A DNA stretch of 64,000 nucleotides from PALSA-1003 sp963791945 (GCA_963791945.1 CAWBUD010000002.1:3782001-3846000); one strand, 5' to 3'. Counted from the stretch's first letter, positions 1 to 8,340 are shown. Program-made: numbers and translations. Notes: a model not told the origin generated them from the sequence alone.

Positions 1-1064
1 CCTTGCCGAGCGACGGTCTCGCCCAGGTGCCCGACATCCTGCTGCTCCTGACCGAGGAGCTCGCGGTCGTCGACAACCTTTCGGGGAAGATCTCGCTCAT
101 CGTCTACGCCGATCCCGCGAAGCCGCGCGCCTATCGCGACGCACTGGATCGATTGCAGGCGCTGCGCCGCAAGCTCCGCGAGCCGGTCGATATTCCCTTT
201 CAGTCCGCCACGGTCACGAGCGAGGCGGCGAGCGAATTCGGCGTCGAGCGCTTCCAGGCGGCGGTGGCGCGCGCCAGAGAGTACATCGCCGCCGGCGACA
301 TCATGCAGGTCGTGCTCTCGCAGCGCATGTCCATGCCGTTCGCGGCGTCGCCTCTTTCGCTCTACCGGGCGCTGCGCTCGCTCAATCCCTCGCCCTACAT
401 GTTCTACTACGACTTCGGCGATCTCTTCGTGGTGGGCGCCTCGCCCGAGATCCTCGTGCGCAAGGAGGGCGACGTGGTCACGCTGCGGCCGATCGCGGGC
501 ACCCGCGGTCGGGGCGCGAGCCGGGAGGCCGACGAAGCGCTCGCCGCGGAGATGCTCGCCGATCCCAAGGAGAGGGCCGAGCACGTGATGCTCCTCGACC
601 TGGGCCGGAACGACGTCGGCCGGGTCGCATCGGTCGGAACCGTCAAGGTCACGGAGCAGATGGCGGTCGAGCGCTATTCGCACGTGATGCACATCGTGTC
701 CAACGTCGAGGGGACGCTGCGTCCTGGCCTGACCGCGCTCGACGTGCTGCGCGCCTCCTTCCCCGCAGGCACGGTGAGCGGCGCGCCGAAGGTGCGGGCG
801 ATGGAGATCATCGACGAGCTCGAGCCTTCGCGGCGCGGCATCTACGCCGGCGCCGTCGGCTACATCTCTTTTCAGGGCGACATGGATCTCGCCATCGCCA
901 TCCGCACCGCGGTGATCAGGAGCGGCATGCTCTACGCGCAGGTGGGCGCAGGCATCGTTCACGACTCGGTGCCGGTAAACGAGTGGCGCGAAACGCTTTC
1001 CAAGGCGCGCGCCGTGCTGCGCGCGGCTGAGATGGCGCAGTCCGGCCTGGACGACGAGGCTTAG
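1..1064 (+). CDS. trpE: Anthranilate synthase component I, C-terminal part (left edge partial)
   Basis: This is the chorismate-using subunit of anthranilate synthase, first step of tryptophan synthesis, working with TrpG. The frame is open to the left edge, so the N-terminus lies outside the window; about 353 residues are present. The chorismate-binding family blocks are all visible: RPIAGTRGRG, LDLGRNDVGRV, VSGAPKVRAMEIIDELEPSR and QVGAGIVHDSVPVNEW. The stop TAG lies 8 bases before the original trpG start, where an integrated element now begins, so the normal trpE-trpG junction is broken and trpG lies 26.6 kb away. The identification is secure. Confidence 0.96.
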   Translation, partial: LPSDGLAQVPDILLLLTEELAVVDNLSGKISLIVYADPAKPRAYRDALDRLQALRRKLREPVDIPFQSATVTSEAASEFGVERFQAAVARAREYIAAGDIMQVVLSQRMSMPFAASPLSLYRALRSLNPSPYMFYYDFGDLFVVGASPEILVRKEGDVVTLRPIAGTRGRGASREADEALAAEMLADPKERAEHVMLLDLGRNDVGRVASVGTVKVTEQMAVERYSHVMHIVSNVEGTLRPGLTALDVLRASFPAGTVSGAPKVRAMEIIDELEPSRRGIYAGAVGYISFQGDMDLAIAIRTAVIRSGMLYAQVGAGIVHDSVPVNEWRETLSKARAVLRAAEMAQSGLDDEA

Positions 1065-1072
1065 GTGCTCGC

Positions 1073-1092
1073 ATGATGCTGATGATCGACAA
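1073..1092 (+). repeat. Left attachment repeat (trpG codons 1-6)
   Basis: The 20-base sequence atgatgctgatgatcgacaa is identical to 27714-27733, where it starts intact trpG. The flanking bases differ on both sides, so the shared core is exactly 20 bp. It lies 8 bases after the trpE stop, where trpG is expected to begin, so this is the original trpG start cut off from its body. Confidence 0.92.
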
Positions 1093-1150
1093 ACCGCAGC
1101 TTCGTGTTGCGGCGTCTGACGTGGTCTATTCATCCTTGTGCACTCTCTGA
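1073..1150 (+). pseudogene. Decapitated trpG start fused to island sequence (25 codons)
   Basis: The original trpG start codon and first six codons remain behind trpE, with the native ribosome site TTAGG seven bases upstream. The frame then runs into island sequence (MMLMIDKPQLRVAAS...) and ends at TGA 1148-1150. It would be translated from the trpE messenger as a 25-residue peptide. It is a by-product of integration and no function is implied. Confidence 0.7.
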
Positions 1151-1258
1151 CCATACAGCACGCTTCGACTAGCAACGCCTCGCGGCGTCTCTTGTAAACT
1201 CGGACGCGAGGGGGCACGTTAGGGGGTATCTGCGTTCACACACAGCGATGCCCCCAAG

Positions 1259-2473
1259 ATGAAATACGTGCTCACTGATACAGCGGTCAAGAATGCCAAG
1301 CCGAAGACGAAGCCGCACAAGATTTCTGATGGCGGCGGCCTTTACTTGTATGTCAGTCCGACCGGCGCGAAGGTCTGGCGTTATAAATACCGAATCGCCA
1401 AGAAGGAAGGCACGTATAGCATCGGTTCCTATCCCGAATACGGATTAGCCAAGGCACGCGCCGAGCACGCCGCGAGCCGGGAATTGGTGCGACAAGGCAT
1501 TCACCCGCGGCATCGACGGATAACTGAGAAACTCAAACAGGTCGCCGACGCGAATAACACGTTCAAAGCCATTGCGACGGATTGGATCGCTAAAAATAAG
1601 ACCCGGTGGTCGCCGTATTATTTACGGCAGGTAGAGAGGTTCATGGCGTCCGATGTATTCCCCGACATTGGCGCACTCGCAATCAAACAGGTTACTTCGG
1701 CACATCTGCTGAAGATCTTGAAAGCGGCGGAAAGCAGAGGCGCAGAGACGATTGCGCTTCTGATTCGCCAGTGGTGTTCGGCAGTCTTCCGGTACGCTGT
1801 GGCCAATCTTCAAACCGATTCAGACCCCGCTGTCGCGCTCAAGGGCGCGGTAACTCGGCCCAAAGTCAAGCACAATGCACCGCTGACGGCTGGCGAAATA
1901 CCGAATTTTCTAGCGATGCTTGGTGCGTGGGGTGGCTACCGCACAACCGCAATTGCCATCGAATTGCTGATGCTTACTTTTGTTCGAACCGTCGAATTGC
2001 GAAAAGCAGAATGGAAGGAATTTGACTTTGAGAAGAAGCTCTGGCGAATCCCTCCGCAGCGTATGAAGATGAAGACCGAGCACCTTGTTCCGCTTTCGTC
2101 GCAGGCGTTGGCGCTTTTGAACGAGCTTCGGGAATGGACGGGGAATCGCAATTTGCTATTTCCAAACCACAGAAGGTCCGCCGACTGCATGAGCGCAACG
2201 ACCATCAATCGTGCGCTTGAGCGCATGGGTTACGGCGGGAAGTTTTCGGCACATGGGTTCAGAAGCACAGCGTCGACGCTGCTGCATGAACAGGGTTTCA
2301 CATCGGAGTGGATAGAACGCCAACTGGCGCACGCAGAACGTAACAAAGTGAAGGCTGCTTACAATCACGCTGAGTATCTAGCTGAACGAACGAAAATGAT
2401 GCAGGACTGGGCCAATTACGTGTACTGGTTGCGCGATGGTGCGACGATTCACAAGATCAAGGTCACGATCTGA
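1259..2473 (+). CDS. int: P4-type tyrosine recombinase (integrase)
   Basis: A 404-residue site-specific integrase expected to recombine the trpG-derived attachment core. The N-terminus has the arm-binding fold of P4-like integrases (ISDGGGLYLYV, WRYKYR, SIGSYPE). The catalytic set is complete by position: R243 (FVRTVELR), H332 and R335 (HGFR), H358 (LAHAERN) and Y368 (AAYNHAEY). It lies 166 bases inside the left repeat, the normal place for such integrases. Most relatives use tRNA genes; here the target is a protein-coding gene. Nothing is truncated, so the element could still be mobile. Confidence 0.95.
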   Translation: MKYVLTDTAVKNAKPKTKPHKISDGGGLYLYVSPTGAKVWRYKYRIAKKEGTYSIGSYPEYGLAKARAEHAASRELVRQGIHPRHRRITEKLKQVADANNTFKAIATDWIAKNKTRWSPYYLRQVERFMASDVFPDIGALAIKQVTSAHLLKILKAAESRGAETIALLIRQWCSAVFRYAVANLQTDSDPAVALKGAVTRPKVKHNAPLTAGEIPNFLAMLGAWGGYRTTAIAIELLMLTFVRTVELRKAEWKEFDFEKKLWRIPPQRMKMKTEHLVPLSSQALALLNELREWTGNRNLLFPNHRRSADCMSATTINRALERMGYGGKFSAHGFRSTASTLLHEQGFTSEWIERQLAHAERNKVKAAYNHAEYLAERTKMMQDWANYVYWLRDGATIHKIKVTI

Positions 2474-2479
2474 ATTGCC

Positions 2480-2508
2480 TTGCAGTAGCCAGCGTGGTCC
2501 TATAGAAT
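2480..2508 (+). promoter_or_regulatory. Candidate promoter for the small RNA and regulator operon
   Basis: TTGCAG (2480-2485) and TAGAAT (2503-2508) are separated by 17 bases. Initiation about seven bases further on would fall just before the folded RNA at 2526-2594. This is a pattern match only. Confidence 0.4.
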
Positions 2509-2525
2509 ATTGTTGATCGTTCAAT

Positions 2526-2594
2526 GGAGTGACTGACGGGCTGGTCGAGTACCAGCCTGACGGTGTGGGTGCAAAGCCCGCAACGAGTGACTCC
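2526..2594 (+). ncRNA. Candidate C4-like antisense RNA
   Basis: A 69-nt region folds into two hairpins closed by an outer stem. Outer stem: GGAGT (2526-2530) with ACTCC (2590-2594). Hairpin 1: GGCTGGT (2539-2545) with ACCAGCC (2551-2557), loop CGAGT. Hairpin 2: GTGGG (2565-2569) with CCCGC (2577-2581), loop TGCAAAG. From memory of the C4 family (phages P1 and P7, P4 CI RNA), the size, double-hairpin plan and GTGCAAAGCCC box fit. C4 RNAs pair with a leader and cause early transcription stop of replication genes; here the AlpA and primase genes follow. Alternatively it is an uncharacterised leader element. Confidence 0.5.
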
Positions 2595-2624
2595 GGCGAC
2601 GCGATAATCCTTTGTGACGTGATT

Positions 2625-2649
2625 CCGCCGGGAAAGTTGAACCCGGCGG
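2625..2649 (+). terminator. Leader hairpin between the small RNA and the AlpA-like gene
   Basis: CCGCCGGG (2625-2632) pairs perfectly with CCCGGCGG (2642-2649) around a 9-base loop, followed by a weak T run (TGCTTTTGCG). It sits 36 bases before the AlpA-like start, so it could end the small RNA or act as an attenuator of the downstream operon. Confidence 0.5.
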
Positions 2650-2685
2650 GTGCTTTTGCGCCTAGCCACAGCGTGGAGCAAGAGC

Positions 2686-2940
2686 ATGAGCGTCAGACAA
2701 CCTCCCATTTCCGCCGAGATAGCGGAACATAAATTTCGTCGCAAAGGGCCGCAGGCTCCGGTGATTAGCCTCGACCAACCGGGCAGGCTGCGGGTAGCCC
2801 ATCTACTCGCCCTATTCTCGGTGAGCCGTGCAACATTTTACGTCCGGTTGAACGCGGGCATGTATCCAAAGCCCGATGGTCACGACGGACGGTTTCCGTT
2901 CTGGAAAACATCAAGCGTGAAGGCCTTCCTTGAAGCATGA
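2686..2940 (+). CDS. AlpA-like small DNA-binding regulator
   Basis: An 84-residue protein with a C-terminal winged-helix/AlpA-type region (HLLALFSVSRATFYVRLNAG, then a FPFWKTSSVKAFL tail resembling the AlpA wing and last helix). AlpA-like proteins in P4-type elements act as excisionase or transcription regulators of integrase and replication genes. The ATG at 2686 was chosen because GGAG (2675-2678) lies upstream; an earlier in-frame start at 2650 would lie within the leader hairpin. First gene of a same-strand run with the tandem HTH protein and the primase. Confidence 0.75.
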   Translation: MSVRQPPISAEIAEHKFRRKGPQAPVISLDQPGRLRVAHLLALFSVSRATFYVRLNAGMYPKPDGHDGRFPFWKTSSVKAFLEA

Positions 2941-3038
2941 CGGCCAAAGCAGAACGCGGGTTCCGACCAAATTTTGTGGTCATCCGTCACCAGAACGGAA
3001 ATTCAATTGCGTATTAACGAGCATTGAGATGAATAGTC

Positions 3039-3545
3039 ATGACAACACTGAGCGACAAATTGGTTGAGCTTCAAAAGCTTGCTGCTTCTCCGGAGCGGCG
3101 CATAAAACCCAGGGCGGCCGCGAAGTACACGGGAGTGCCCGAGTGGAAGCTGGGGCAGATGCGTGCGACGTGGCGAGAAGCGGAACAGAAAGGCGATCCG
3201 GCGCTACGAAAGGGGCCGAGATTCCTAAAGTTCAAGAATGGTCATGTGAAGTACGAAGTGCGCGACCTTGACGAATACATAGCGCAACGTGCCGCTGCTT
3301 CAGAAAGTTTGTCGCCCAACGCTGCCGCCGAGTACGTCAGTCTCCATCGAAGAACTCTTGAGAACCATCGGCGTGCTTGGCGGCAGGCAGAGAAAGAAGG
3401 GAAACCTGAGTTACGTAAGGGTCCGAGGTTCTTCCAAGAGGGGAAGAACGTTCGGTACGAGAAGCGCGACCTCGACGAGTTTCTTGCCACGCGAAGCTCA
3501 GGTGGTCTTAGACAGACGCCGACATCGTCGTCGCCGGACCGCTGA
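3039..3545 (+). CDS. Tandem helix-turn-helix protein with internal duplication
   Basis: A 168-residue protein made of two copies of the same roughly 63-residue unit (residues 21-84 and 90-152). Each has a helical start (PRAAAKYTGVPEWKL; PNAAAEYVSLHRRTL), an identical RKGPRF block, and an ending RDLDEYIAQR or RDLDEFLATR. The unit resembles AlpA/MerR-type excisionase folds, with the RDLDE-F/Y ending typical of their last helix. A DNA-binding role in control or excision is inferred. It sits between the AlpA-like gene and the primase on the same strand. I do not recognise a named family for the duplicated form. Confidence 0.7.
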   Translation: MTTLSDKLVELQKLAASPERRIKPRAAAKYTGVPEWKLGQMRATWREAEQKGDPALRKGPRFLKFKNGHVKYEVRDLDEYIAQRAAASESLSPNAAAEYVSLHRRTLENHRRAWRQAEKEGKPELRKGPRFFQEGKNVRYEKRDLDEFLATRSSGGLRQTPTSSSPDR

Positions 3546-3618
3546 GCAGTAAAAGGCTCGCTACAGAAAACGAAAGCCGGACGGTTGCAGCCAGCGGCTT
3601 CCTATAAGGACGACTCAA

Positions 3619-5943
3619 ATGCCCGTAAAGCTTATCAAGAAAACAGCCCCCGCGCCAGCGATGGGCGCCACAGACAATGTAATCAAGCTGCCTGTCCACA
3701 CAGATCAAGCACCAAGCACCGATGGCGCGTGTGAACCCGCCAAGCTAGAACTAGTCACCTCAACCACATCGAAGGATTCGACAAGCGCGAACGTTGGCGC
3801 GATTACGACTCAGCCGATGCTCTCGTTCGCACTGAAGTATATCGACCACGGCTGGCCGGTGTTGCTGGCCAAGCCGAACACCAAGGACGCCTACTTCGGT
3901 GGCACTGTCAAGTCAGCGATGTGCGATCCGGCAGAGGTACAGGCAGCCTTCGCTACGCATCCGAACTCCAATATCGCTATCGTCCCCGGACAAACGGCGG
4001 GCATCGTTGTGCTCGATGTGGACACCAAGAATAACAAGCCGGGATTGAAAGTGCTGGCGGTACTCGAATCGACCTATGGTTCGATGAATACGCGAACGTG
4101 CTCTACCCCAAGCGGTGGGCGGCATTTGTACTTCAAGCATCCCGGAGGGCCATTGCCGCACAAGGAAATCCTCCCGGGCGTCGAGCTGATTGCCGAAGCC
4201 AAACTCATGGCCCCTCCTTCTATTGTGGATGGCAAGCCATACGAATGGGTCGATGAGTCCGCCCCTGTCTCGCCGTGCCCGCCGTGGTTGGTTGATCTGC
4301 TGGCGTGGACAACAGACGGAATACTGTGCAAGGTCGTCAACTTAATGTCGGCGCACTGGAGTGAAGTGTCATCACGCCAGCACGCCTGTTTAGCGCTCTC
4401 TGGGTATCTAGCTAGGCGAGCATGGCCTCTAGGCAAGGCTGTGTTGGCGATCAGGTTGATCCACGCACTAGGTCACGACGACATTAACGACTTGGACAAG
4501 AGGTTAGGGGCTGCAAAGGATACGTATGCCAAGTTCGAGGCCAATAAGACGAAATCGCCCGAGCAATGCGAGCCGTTAACCGGTCTGCCGGAAATCGGTA
4601 ACGCCTTCGGGGAAGCGGTCGCTTCGGAGCTGGGGAAACTAGTGGGAACTGATGAATTCCCTAGTACCGGACACCATGCTGATGCTGAAATCGAGAAGCT
4701 GAACCAAGAATATGCGGTCGTCCACGCCGGTAGCAGCGTAGTCGTGCTGCGGGAAACCGTCGATTCCAGTACCAAGGAGCCGACTCTCCAGCTCATGCGG
4801 GTTGGCGACTTTCGCCTGTGGCTCAAGAATCGCATGCTGGATGGGAAGCCTTTAGCCGATGTGTGGCTCAAAGGATCAAACAGACGCCAGTACGATGGCA
4901 TCGTGTTCTCACCGGGCGAACCGACACCCGGCCTTTATAACCTCTGGAGAGGATTCCACGTAAAGGGAGGCAATGGCGATTGCTCTAGATTTCTGAAGCA
5001 CATTGAGGAGGTGATTTGTAGAGGCAACAAGGCTGTGGCCGAATACGTGCTGAATTGGTGCGCACACTTGGTTCAGCGCCCTGCCGAGTTGCCGGAAGTG
5101 GCCGTGGTACTCCGGGGATTGCAAGGAACAGGCAAGGGGATGTTTGCCCGTGCTCTTGGCAAATTGGTCGGATCCGCACACTTTGCCCACCTGACCTCGA
5201 TCAACCAAATCGTAGGGAGGTTCAACGCGCACCTTGCCGGCAAGCTACTGGTTTTCGCCGACGAAGCATTGTGGGGAGGCAACAAGCACAGCGAAGGAGC
5301 GCTGAAAGCGCTGATCACCGAACCCACCATCTCGATCGAACAGAAAGGCAAAGACATCTTTCACGTCCGCAATTACACGCGCCTAATCGTGGCAAGTAAT
5401 GCGAACTGGGCCGTGCCACTCGATCTTGATGACAGGCGTTTTCTTGTGCTTGACGTGAGCGAGGCACATAAGGAAGACACCGCATATTTCTCGGCGCTGC
5501 AGGCCGAGCTAGACAACGGCGGCCTCAGCGGGCTGATGCAGTACTTGCAGCAGAAGAATCTTTCGAGCTTCAACGTTCGCGCAATGCCCAAGACTAGCTC
5601 TGCCTTCGATATAAAGCTGAAATCCGCCAGCACTGTTTGTCGGTGGTGGTATCAAATGCTCCGCGACGCCGAGGCGTCTCTATGGTTGCCAACAGTTAAG
5701 AAGAAGGACCTCCACGCGAAGTACCTCGCTTGGTGTAAGGACCTGCATGAGCAACATCCAGAATCGCAAGAAACCTTCAGCACGGAACTCCGCAAGCTTG
5801 TACCAAACTTGAAGGACTATCGCCCGAACAAAGCCGAGTGGAATGGCGAACGGCCCCGCTGTTTCAAGTTTCCGGCACTCGCCGACTGCCGTGCCCTGCT
5901 TCAGGTGAGCTGCAAGTGTGGGAGCGAAATCTGGGCGGGCTAG
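3619..5943 (+). CDS. Primase-polymerase / superfamily 3 helicase replication protein
   Basis: A 774-residue fusion that would prime and unwind element DNA. The N-terminal part carries a bifunctional prim-pol domain: metal-binding VVLDVDTK near residue 131 and SGGRHLYF near 165. The C-terminal part carries an SF3 (D5/P4 alpha-like) helicase: Walker A GLQGTGKG near 500, Walker B LLVFADEA near 544, and a sensor region RLIVASNANWA. The start has AGGA upstream (ataaggacgactcaaatg). Role is analogous to P4 alpha protein: autonomous replication from an origin within the element. Intact and full length for the type. Confidence 0.93.
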   Translation: MPVKLIKKTAPAPAMGATDNVIKLPVHTDQAPSTDGACEPAKLELVTSTTSKDSTSANVGAITTQPMLSFALKYIDHGWPVLLAKPNTKDAYFGGTVKSAMCDPAEVQAAFATHPNSNIAIVPGQTAGIVVLDVDTKNNKPGLKVLAVLESTYGSMNTRTCSTPSGGRHLYFKHPGGPLPHKEILPGVELIAEAKLMAPPSIVDGKPYEWVDESAPVSPCPPWLVDLLAWTTDGILCKVVNLMSAHWSEVSSRQHACLALSGYLARRAWPLGKAVLAIRLIHALGHDDINDLDKRLGAAKDTYAKFEANKTKSPEQCEPLTGLPEIGNAFGEAVASELGKLVGTDEFPSTGHHADAEIEKLNQEYAVVHAGSSVVVLRETVDSSTKEPTLQLMRVGDFRLWLKNRMLDGKPLADVWLKGSNRRQYDGIVFSPGEPTPGLYNLWRGFHVKGGNGDCSRFLKHIEEVICRGNKAVAEYVLNWCAHLVQRPAELPEVAVVLRGLQGTGKGMFARALGKLVGSAHFAHLTSINQIVGRFNAHLAGKLLVFADEALWGGNKHSEGALKALITEPTISIEQKGKDIFHVRNYTRLIVASNANWAVPLDLDDRRFLVLDVSEAHKEDTAYFSALQAELDNGGLSGLMQYLQQKNLSSFNVRAMPKTSSAFDIKLKSASTVCRWWYQMLRDAEASLWLPTVKKKDLHAKYLAWCKDLHEQHPESQETFSTELRKLVPNLKDYRPNKAEWNGERPRCFKFPALADCRALLQVSCKCGSEIWAG

Positions 5944-6007
5944 CTAAGGGAAACACAACGCCGAGAAGAACATGGACCTAGGACCTATTAGCGGTCTGTC
6001 TATCAGC

Positions 6008-6157
6008 GTCCAAGCAGTCCAAGTAGTCCAGGGTGTTTTTCAGTTCAAAACAGAGCGCCAAGGGTGCGAAGGACAGTCAAGAGAGGAAGAATGAATCGGC
6101 AGGTGAATTCTGTACCGGAGATGGGCTTGAATGGACTATGTGAGCGTGGACTATGTG
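6008..6157 (+). repeat. Clustered GTCCA/GACTATG repeats, candidate replication origin
   Basis: Directly downstream of the primase are three 9-bp near-repeats GTCCAAGCA, GTCCAAGTA, GTCCAGGG (6008-6033) and two copies of TGGACTATGTG (6132-6142, 6147-6157). GACTATG recurs in tandem at 6809-6822 and GATTATGGAC at 6661. P4-like elements place iterons and the origin near the helicase gene, so an origin is plausible. No coding sequence is convincing between 5944 and 6401. Confidence 0.4.
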
Positions 6158-6401
6158 GACTGCCCGGACATCTCCAGTGCGCATGGGTATGCGTCCCGTT
6201 TCATTTCCGATACACGCACGTACCACGGTACAGGCTCGCAGCACGGCAGCGTGCCCACAATTGCGGAATCACCAACGGAAACCACAATTTCGTCTAAGTC
6301 GCGCGGAAGGTGACTATTCTTACCCAATCTCTTGCGGCCACAAGCTCATGAGCCCGCCCAGCGAGCTACAGCCATTATCTACGCACCCTTCTCTATTGCC
6401 T

Positions 6402-6644
6402 ATGAACGTCCAATCCAAATACCAGCGAATCTTGGCCTTGGGGACGGAACGCGTCGATCAGTTGAACGCATTTCTACTCTGTGGAGAGCCGACGCCCGTG
6501 CTCGCGGAAAAGATTCAGGTCTTCTGGAACGTCTTCACTGAGGTCAAGACCGAGACTCTCGCCCGCCAGCTTCGCAGATATCGCGCCGATACGATCCCTG
6601 CTCTAATGGCGAAGCTCGACGCGGCGGTAGGTAGAGAGGTCTGA
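6402..6644 (+). CDS. Small hypothetical protein
   Basis: An 80-residue open frame from ATG 6402 (MNVQSKYQRILALGTERVDQ...). It is mainly helical, charged and soluble, with no signal peptide and no motif that I recognise. An in-frame ATG at 6348 would add 18 residues; neither start has a strong ribosome site. It follows the primase and repeat region and may be an accessory replication or control gene, as is common at this place in P4-like elements; that is position-based guesswork. Confidence 0.45.
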   Translation: MNVQSKYQRILALGTERVDQLNAFLLCGEPTPVLAEKIQVFWNVFTEVKTETLARQLRRYRADTIPALMAKLDAAVGREV

Positions 6645-6920
6645 ATGTCGAAGCTTGTCGATTATGGACATGTCTTTGCCGCCTGCGGACATGATGAAAG
6701 CTACGCGGGTGTGCACTGCGTCTTGGCACTGATAAATACGTGGTGGTCTAACTGGCAAACTGGCCCACTTTCGTGGGGGAATTCCGAGCCAAGGCCCCGA
6801 AGCTATCAGACTATGGACTATGGACACATCCTTGGAAGGCCTTTGGAACCAAGCGACCGTCGTCTGATTATGGTGTCGGCAAATGTCGATTTTAGACATA
6901 CATTCCTGCGGACAGAATAA
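6645..6920 (+). CDS. Doubtful small open frame
   Basis: A 91-residue frame that begins just after the previous stop, with GAGAGG upstream of ATG 6645. The protein (MSKLVDYGHVFAACGHDES...) has no recognised motif, and part of it is encoded by the repeated GACTATGG motifs at 6809-6825, so the frame may be incidental to a repeat region. Kept only because of the ribosome site and tight spacing. Confidence 0.25.
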   Translation: MSKLVDYGHVFAACGHDESYAGVHCVLALINTWWSNWQTGPLSWGNSEPRPRSYQTMDYGHILGRPLEPSDRRLIMVSANVDFRHTFLRTE

Positions 6921-7114
6921 ATGGCTTTGAAGGTCTTGTTAGAACACGGACAGGTTTTACTTAACGACGACGATCCTCCTTCTCTCGTCGGAGCAGATCG
7001 CACAGGTCGAGTTGGAGAGTTACGGCCAGTTTAGTGAGAACAAGAAACGACGGATTGCCACCGTGGTAATCTAAGAGAGTAATGCCTCGCATTGGTAATC
7101 TGGGGAGGGTTCCG

Positions 7115-7900
7115 ATGGCGACGGGTCGATACCGATTCGTGGGGGCTCGGTTCTGTTTGATTGCGGGTTCGGCGGTCCTGTTAGCTATTGGGACCGGCTC
7201 TCCGGTTGCTGACACCCTCTACAAGTGCGTCGATGGAAACGGGCGGGTCGCGTACCAGCAGCGGCCTTGCGATAGTGGTGCGGGCACACAAATAACGACG
7301 AAGTCCGCCAGTCCAAGACCGGCAGACACGCAGTCGGTATCGGTTCCCATTCCAACTGCTGCCGGTACTTCGGCAGTCGCACCTGCCGCTCCCGCAGTCC
7401 CTGCGGTTGCTGCTCCATCTAAACCAGCGCTTCCTGCTACGCCGCCTGCGGAAGCCCGCGGCCGTCTGGACGGTTATCCGGCGTCCGGCTACGGGTTAGC
7501 GGTCGGAATGAGCGGGAACGACGTAATTAGACGCTGGGGCCGTCCACACGAGATCAATGTCATCGAACCAGACTCTGTATTTTTCCACTACTGCGATCTT
7601 CGAACTGCCTTCATCTACAAAGGCGAACTGGTTTCGTGGTCGGCACGGTTTCCCGATAGTGAGTCAGGAGCCACGCTTTACAAGTTCGGTGAGCCATGGA
7701 TTCGTGCCGTCCAGAAATGGGGGTATGAGCGAGCGCATAAGTCCTATAGCAATTCAGGTAGTGACCGTGGCGATATAGAGCAGTGGACACCGAACAGGTG
7801 GGTAGTTACCGACGCTCAAGGGAACATCGTAAGCTGGTGTGATGCCGCTGACTATCGTTCCCCAGTGACGCCACCACAGAAACGGACGGCGTGGGAATAG
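7115..7900 (+). CDS. Secreted DUF4124-type protein
   Basis: A 261-residue protein with a signal peptide (hydrophobic CLIAGSAVLLAIGTGSPVA, predicted cleavage before DTLYK). A DUF4124-like N-terminal domain follows (LYKCVDGNGRVAYQQRPC), common in proteobacterial periplasmic proteins of unknown role. Then comes an Ala/Pro-rich linker (about residues 85-125) and a C-terminal domain similar to SmpA/BamE-type outer-membrane assembly modules (VGMSGNDVIRRWGRPHEIN). ATG 7115 was chosen because GGGGAGGG lies five bases upstream. The last ten bases overlap the next gene, which suggests coupled translation. Confidence 0.7.
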   Translation: MATGRYRFVGARFCLIAGSAVLLAIGTGSPVADTLYKCVDGNGRVAYQQRPCDSGAGTQITTKSASPRPADTQSVSVPIPTAAGTSAVAPAAPAVPAVAAPSKPALPATPPAEARGRLDGYPASGYGLAVGMSGNDVIRRWGRPHEINVIEPDSVFFHYCDLRTAFIYKGELVSWSARFPDSESGATLYKFGEPWIRAVQKWGYERAHKSYSNSGSDRGDIEQWTPNRWVVTDAQGNIVSWCDAADYRSPVTPPQKRTAWE

Positions 7901-8340
7901 CAGAAGAAGTCGAGCAGGCTTTGGGGGATACGAATGGGACCGCAGAGAAACCTGAAGAGGCAAAGCCTGAGGAAGCAAAGCCTGAAGAAGCGAAGCCGGA
8001 AGTGAAACCGGAAGCGTCCTCAGCCGCAAGAGCGCCGGTAGCATTGTCCACATCAAAGTGTCTAAAGATCGATACCTTTGACTCAAGCGTCCTAAGCTCG
8101 AACAGTGTCTACACGGAAGTGGCATGGAAAGTTGATGTCTCCAGCTCCTGCGACGAGGCTCGGACGGTTCGAGTCACGTTTACGCTCTACGACAAAGACG
8201 AATTTCGACTCGATGAGGGTTCAGAAATAATCCAAGTCCCAGCGGGTGGAGTAGGAAAGGCCCGTGGGAAGATGCTCGTCAGTCCACCTGAGAAAGCTAG
8301 GCGCATGGCAAAGCAAGGCGTGAGCATAGGCTCCCGTTGA
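7891..8340 (+). CDS. Repeat-containing protein with a FxLYD-like domain
   Basis: A 149-residue frame starting at GTG 7891, overlapping the preceding gene by 10 bases in another frame. Residues 18-37 are PEEAK repeats encoded by 15-bp DNA repeats. The C-terminal 90 residues (KIDTFDSSVLSSNSVYTEVAW... VTFTLYDKDEF) look like a FxLYD/beta-sandwich domain usually found in exported proteins. There is no signal peptide, so it may depend on the upstream gene, or a frameshift may have split one longer exported protein. Confidence 0.5.
   Translation: MGIAEEVEQALGDTNGTAEKPEEAKPEEAKPEEAKPEVKPEASSAARAPVALSTSKCLKIDTFDSSVLSSNSVYTEVAWKVDVSSSCDEARTVRVTFTLYDKDEFRLDEGSEIIQVPAGGVGKARGKMLVSPPEKARRMAKQGVSIGSR
7951..7995 (+). 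repeat. Three 15-bp coding tandem repeats (PEEAK)
   Basis: Units 7951-7965, 7966-7980 and 7981-7995 differ at only a few bases (cctgaagaggcaaag type) and a degenerate fourth unit follows. Each encodes PEEAK. In-frame 15-bp repeats can change in number by slippage without breaking the frame. Confidence 0.85.
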
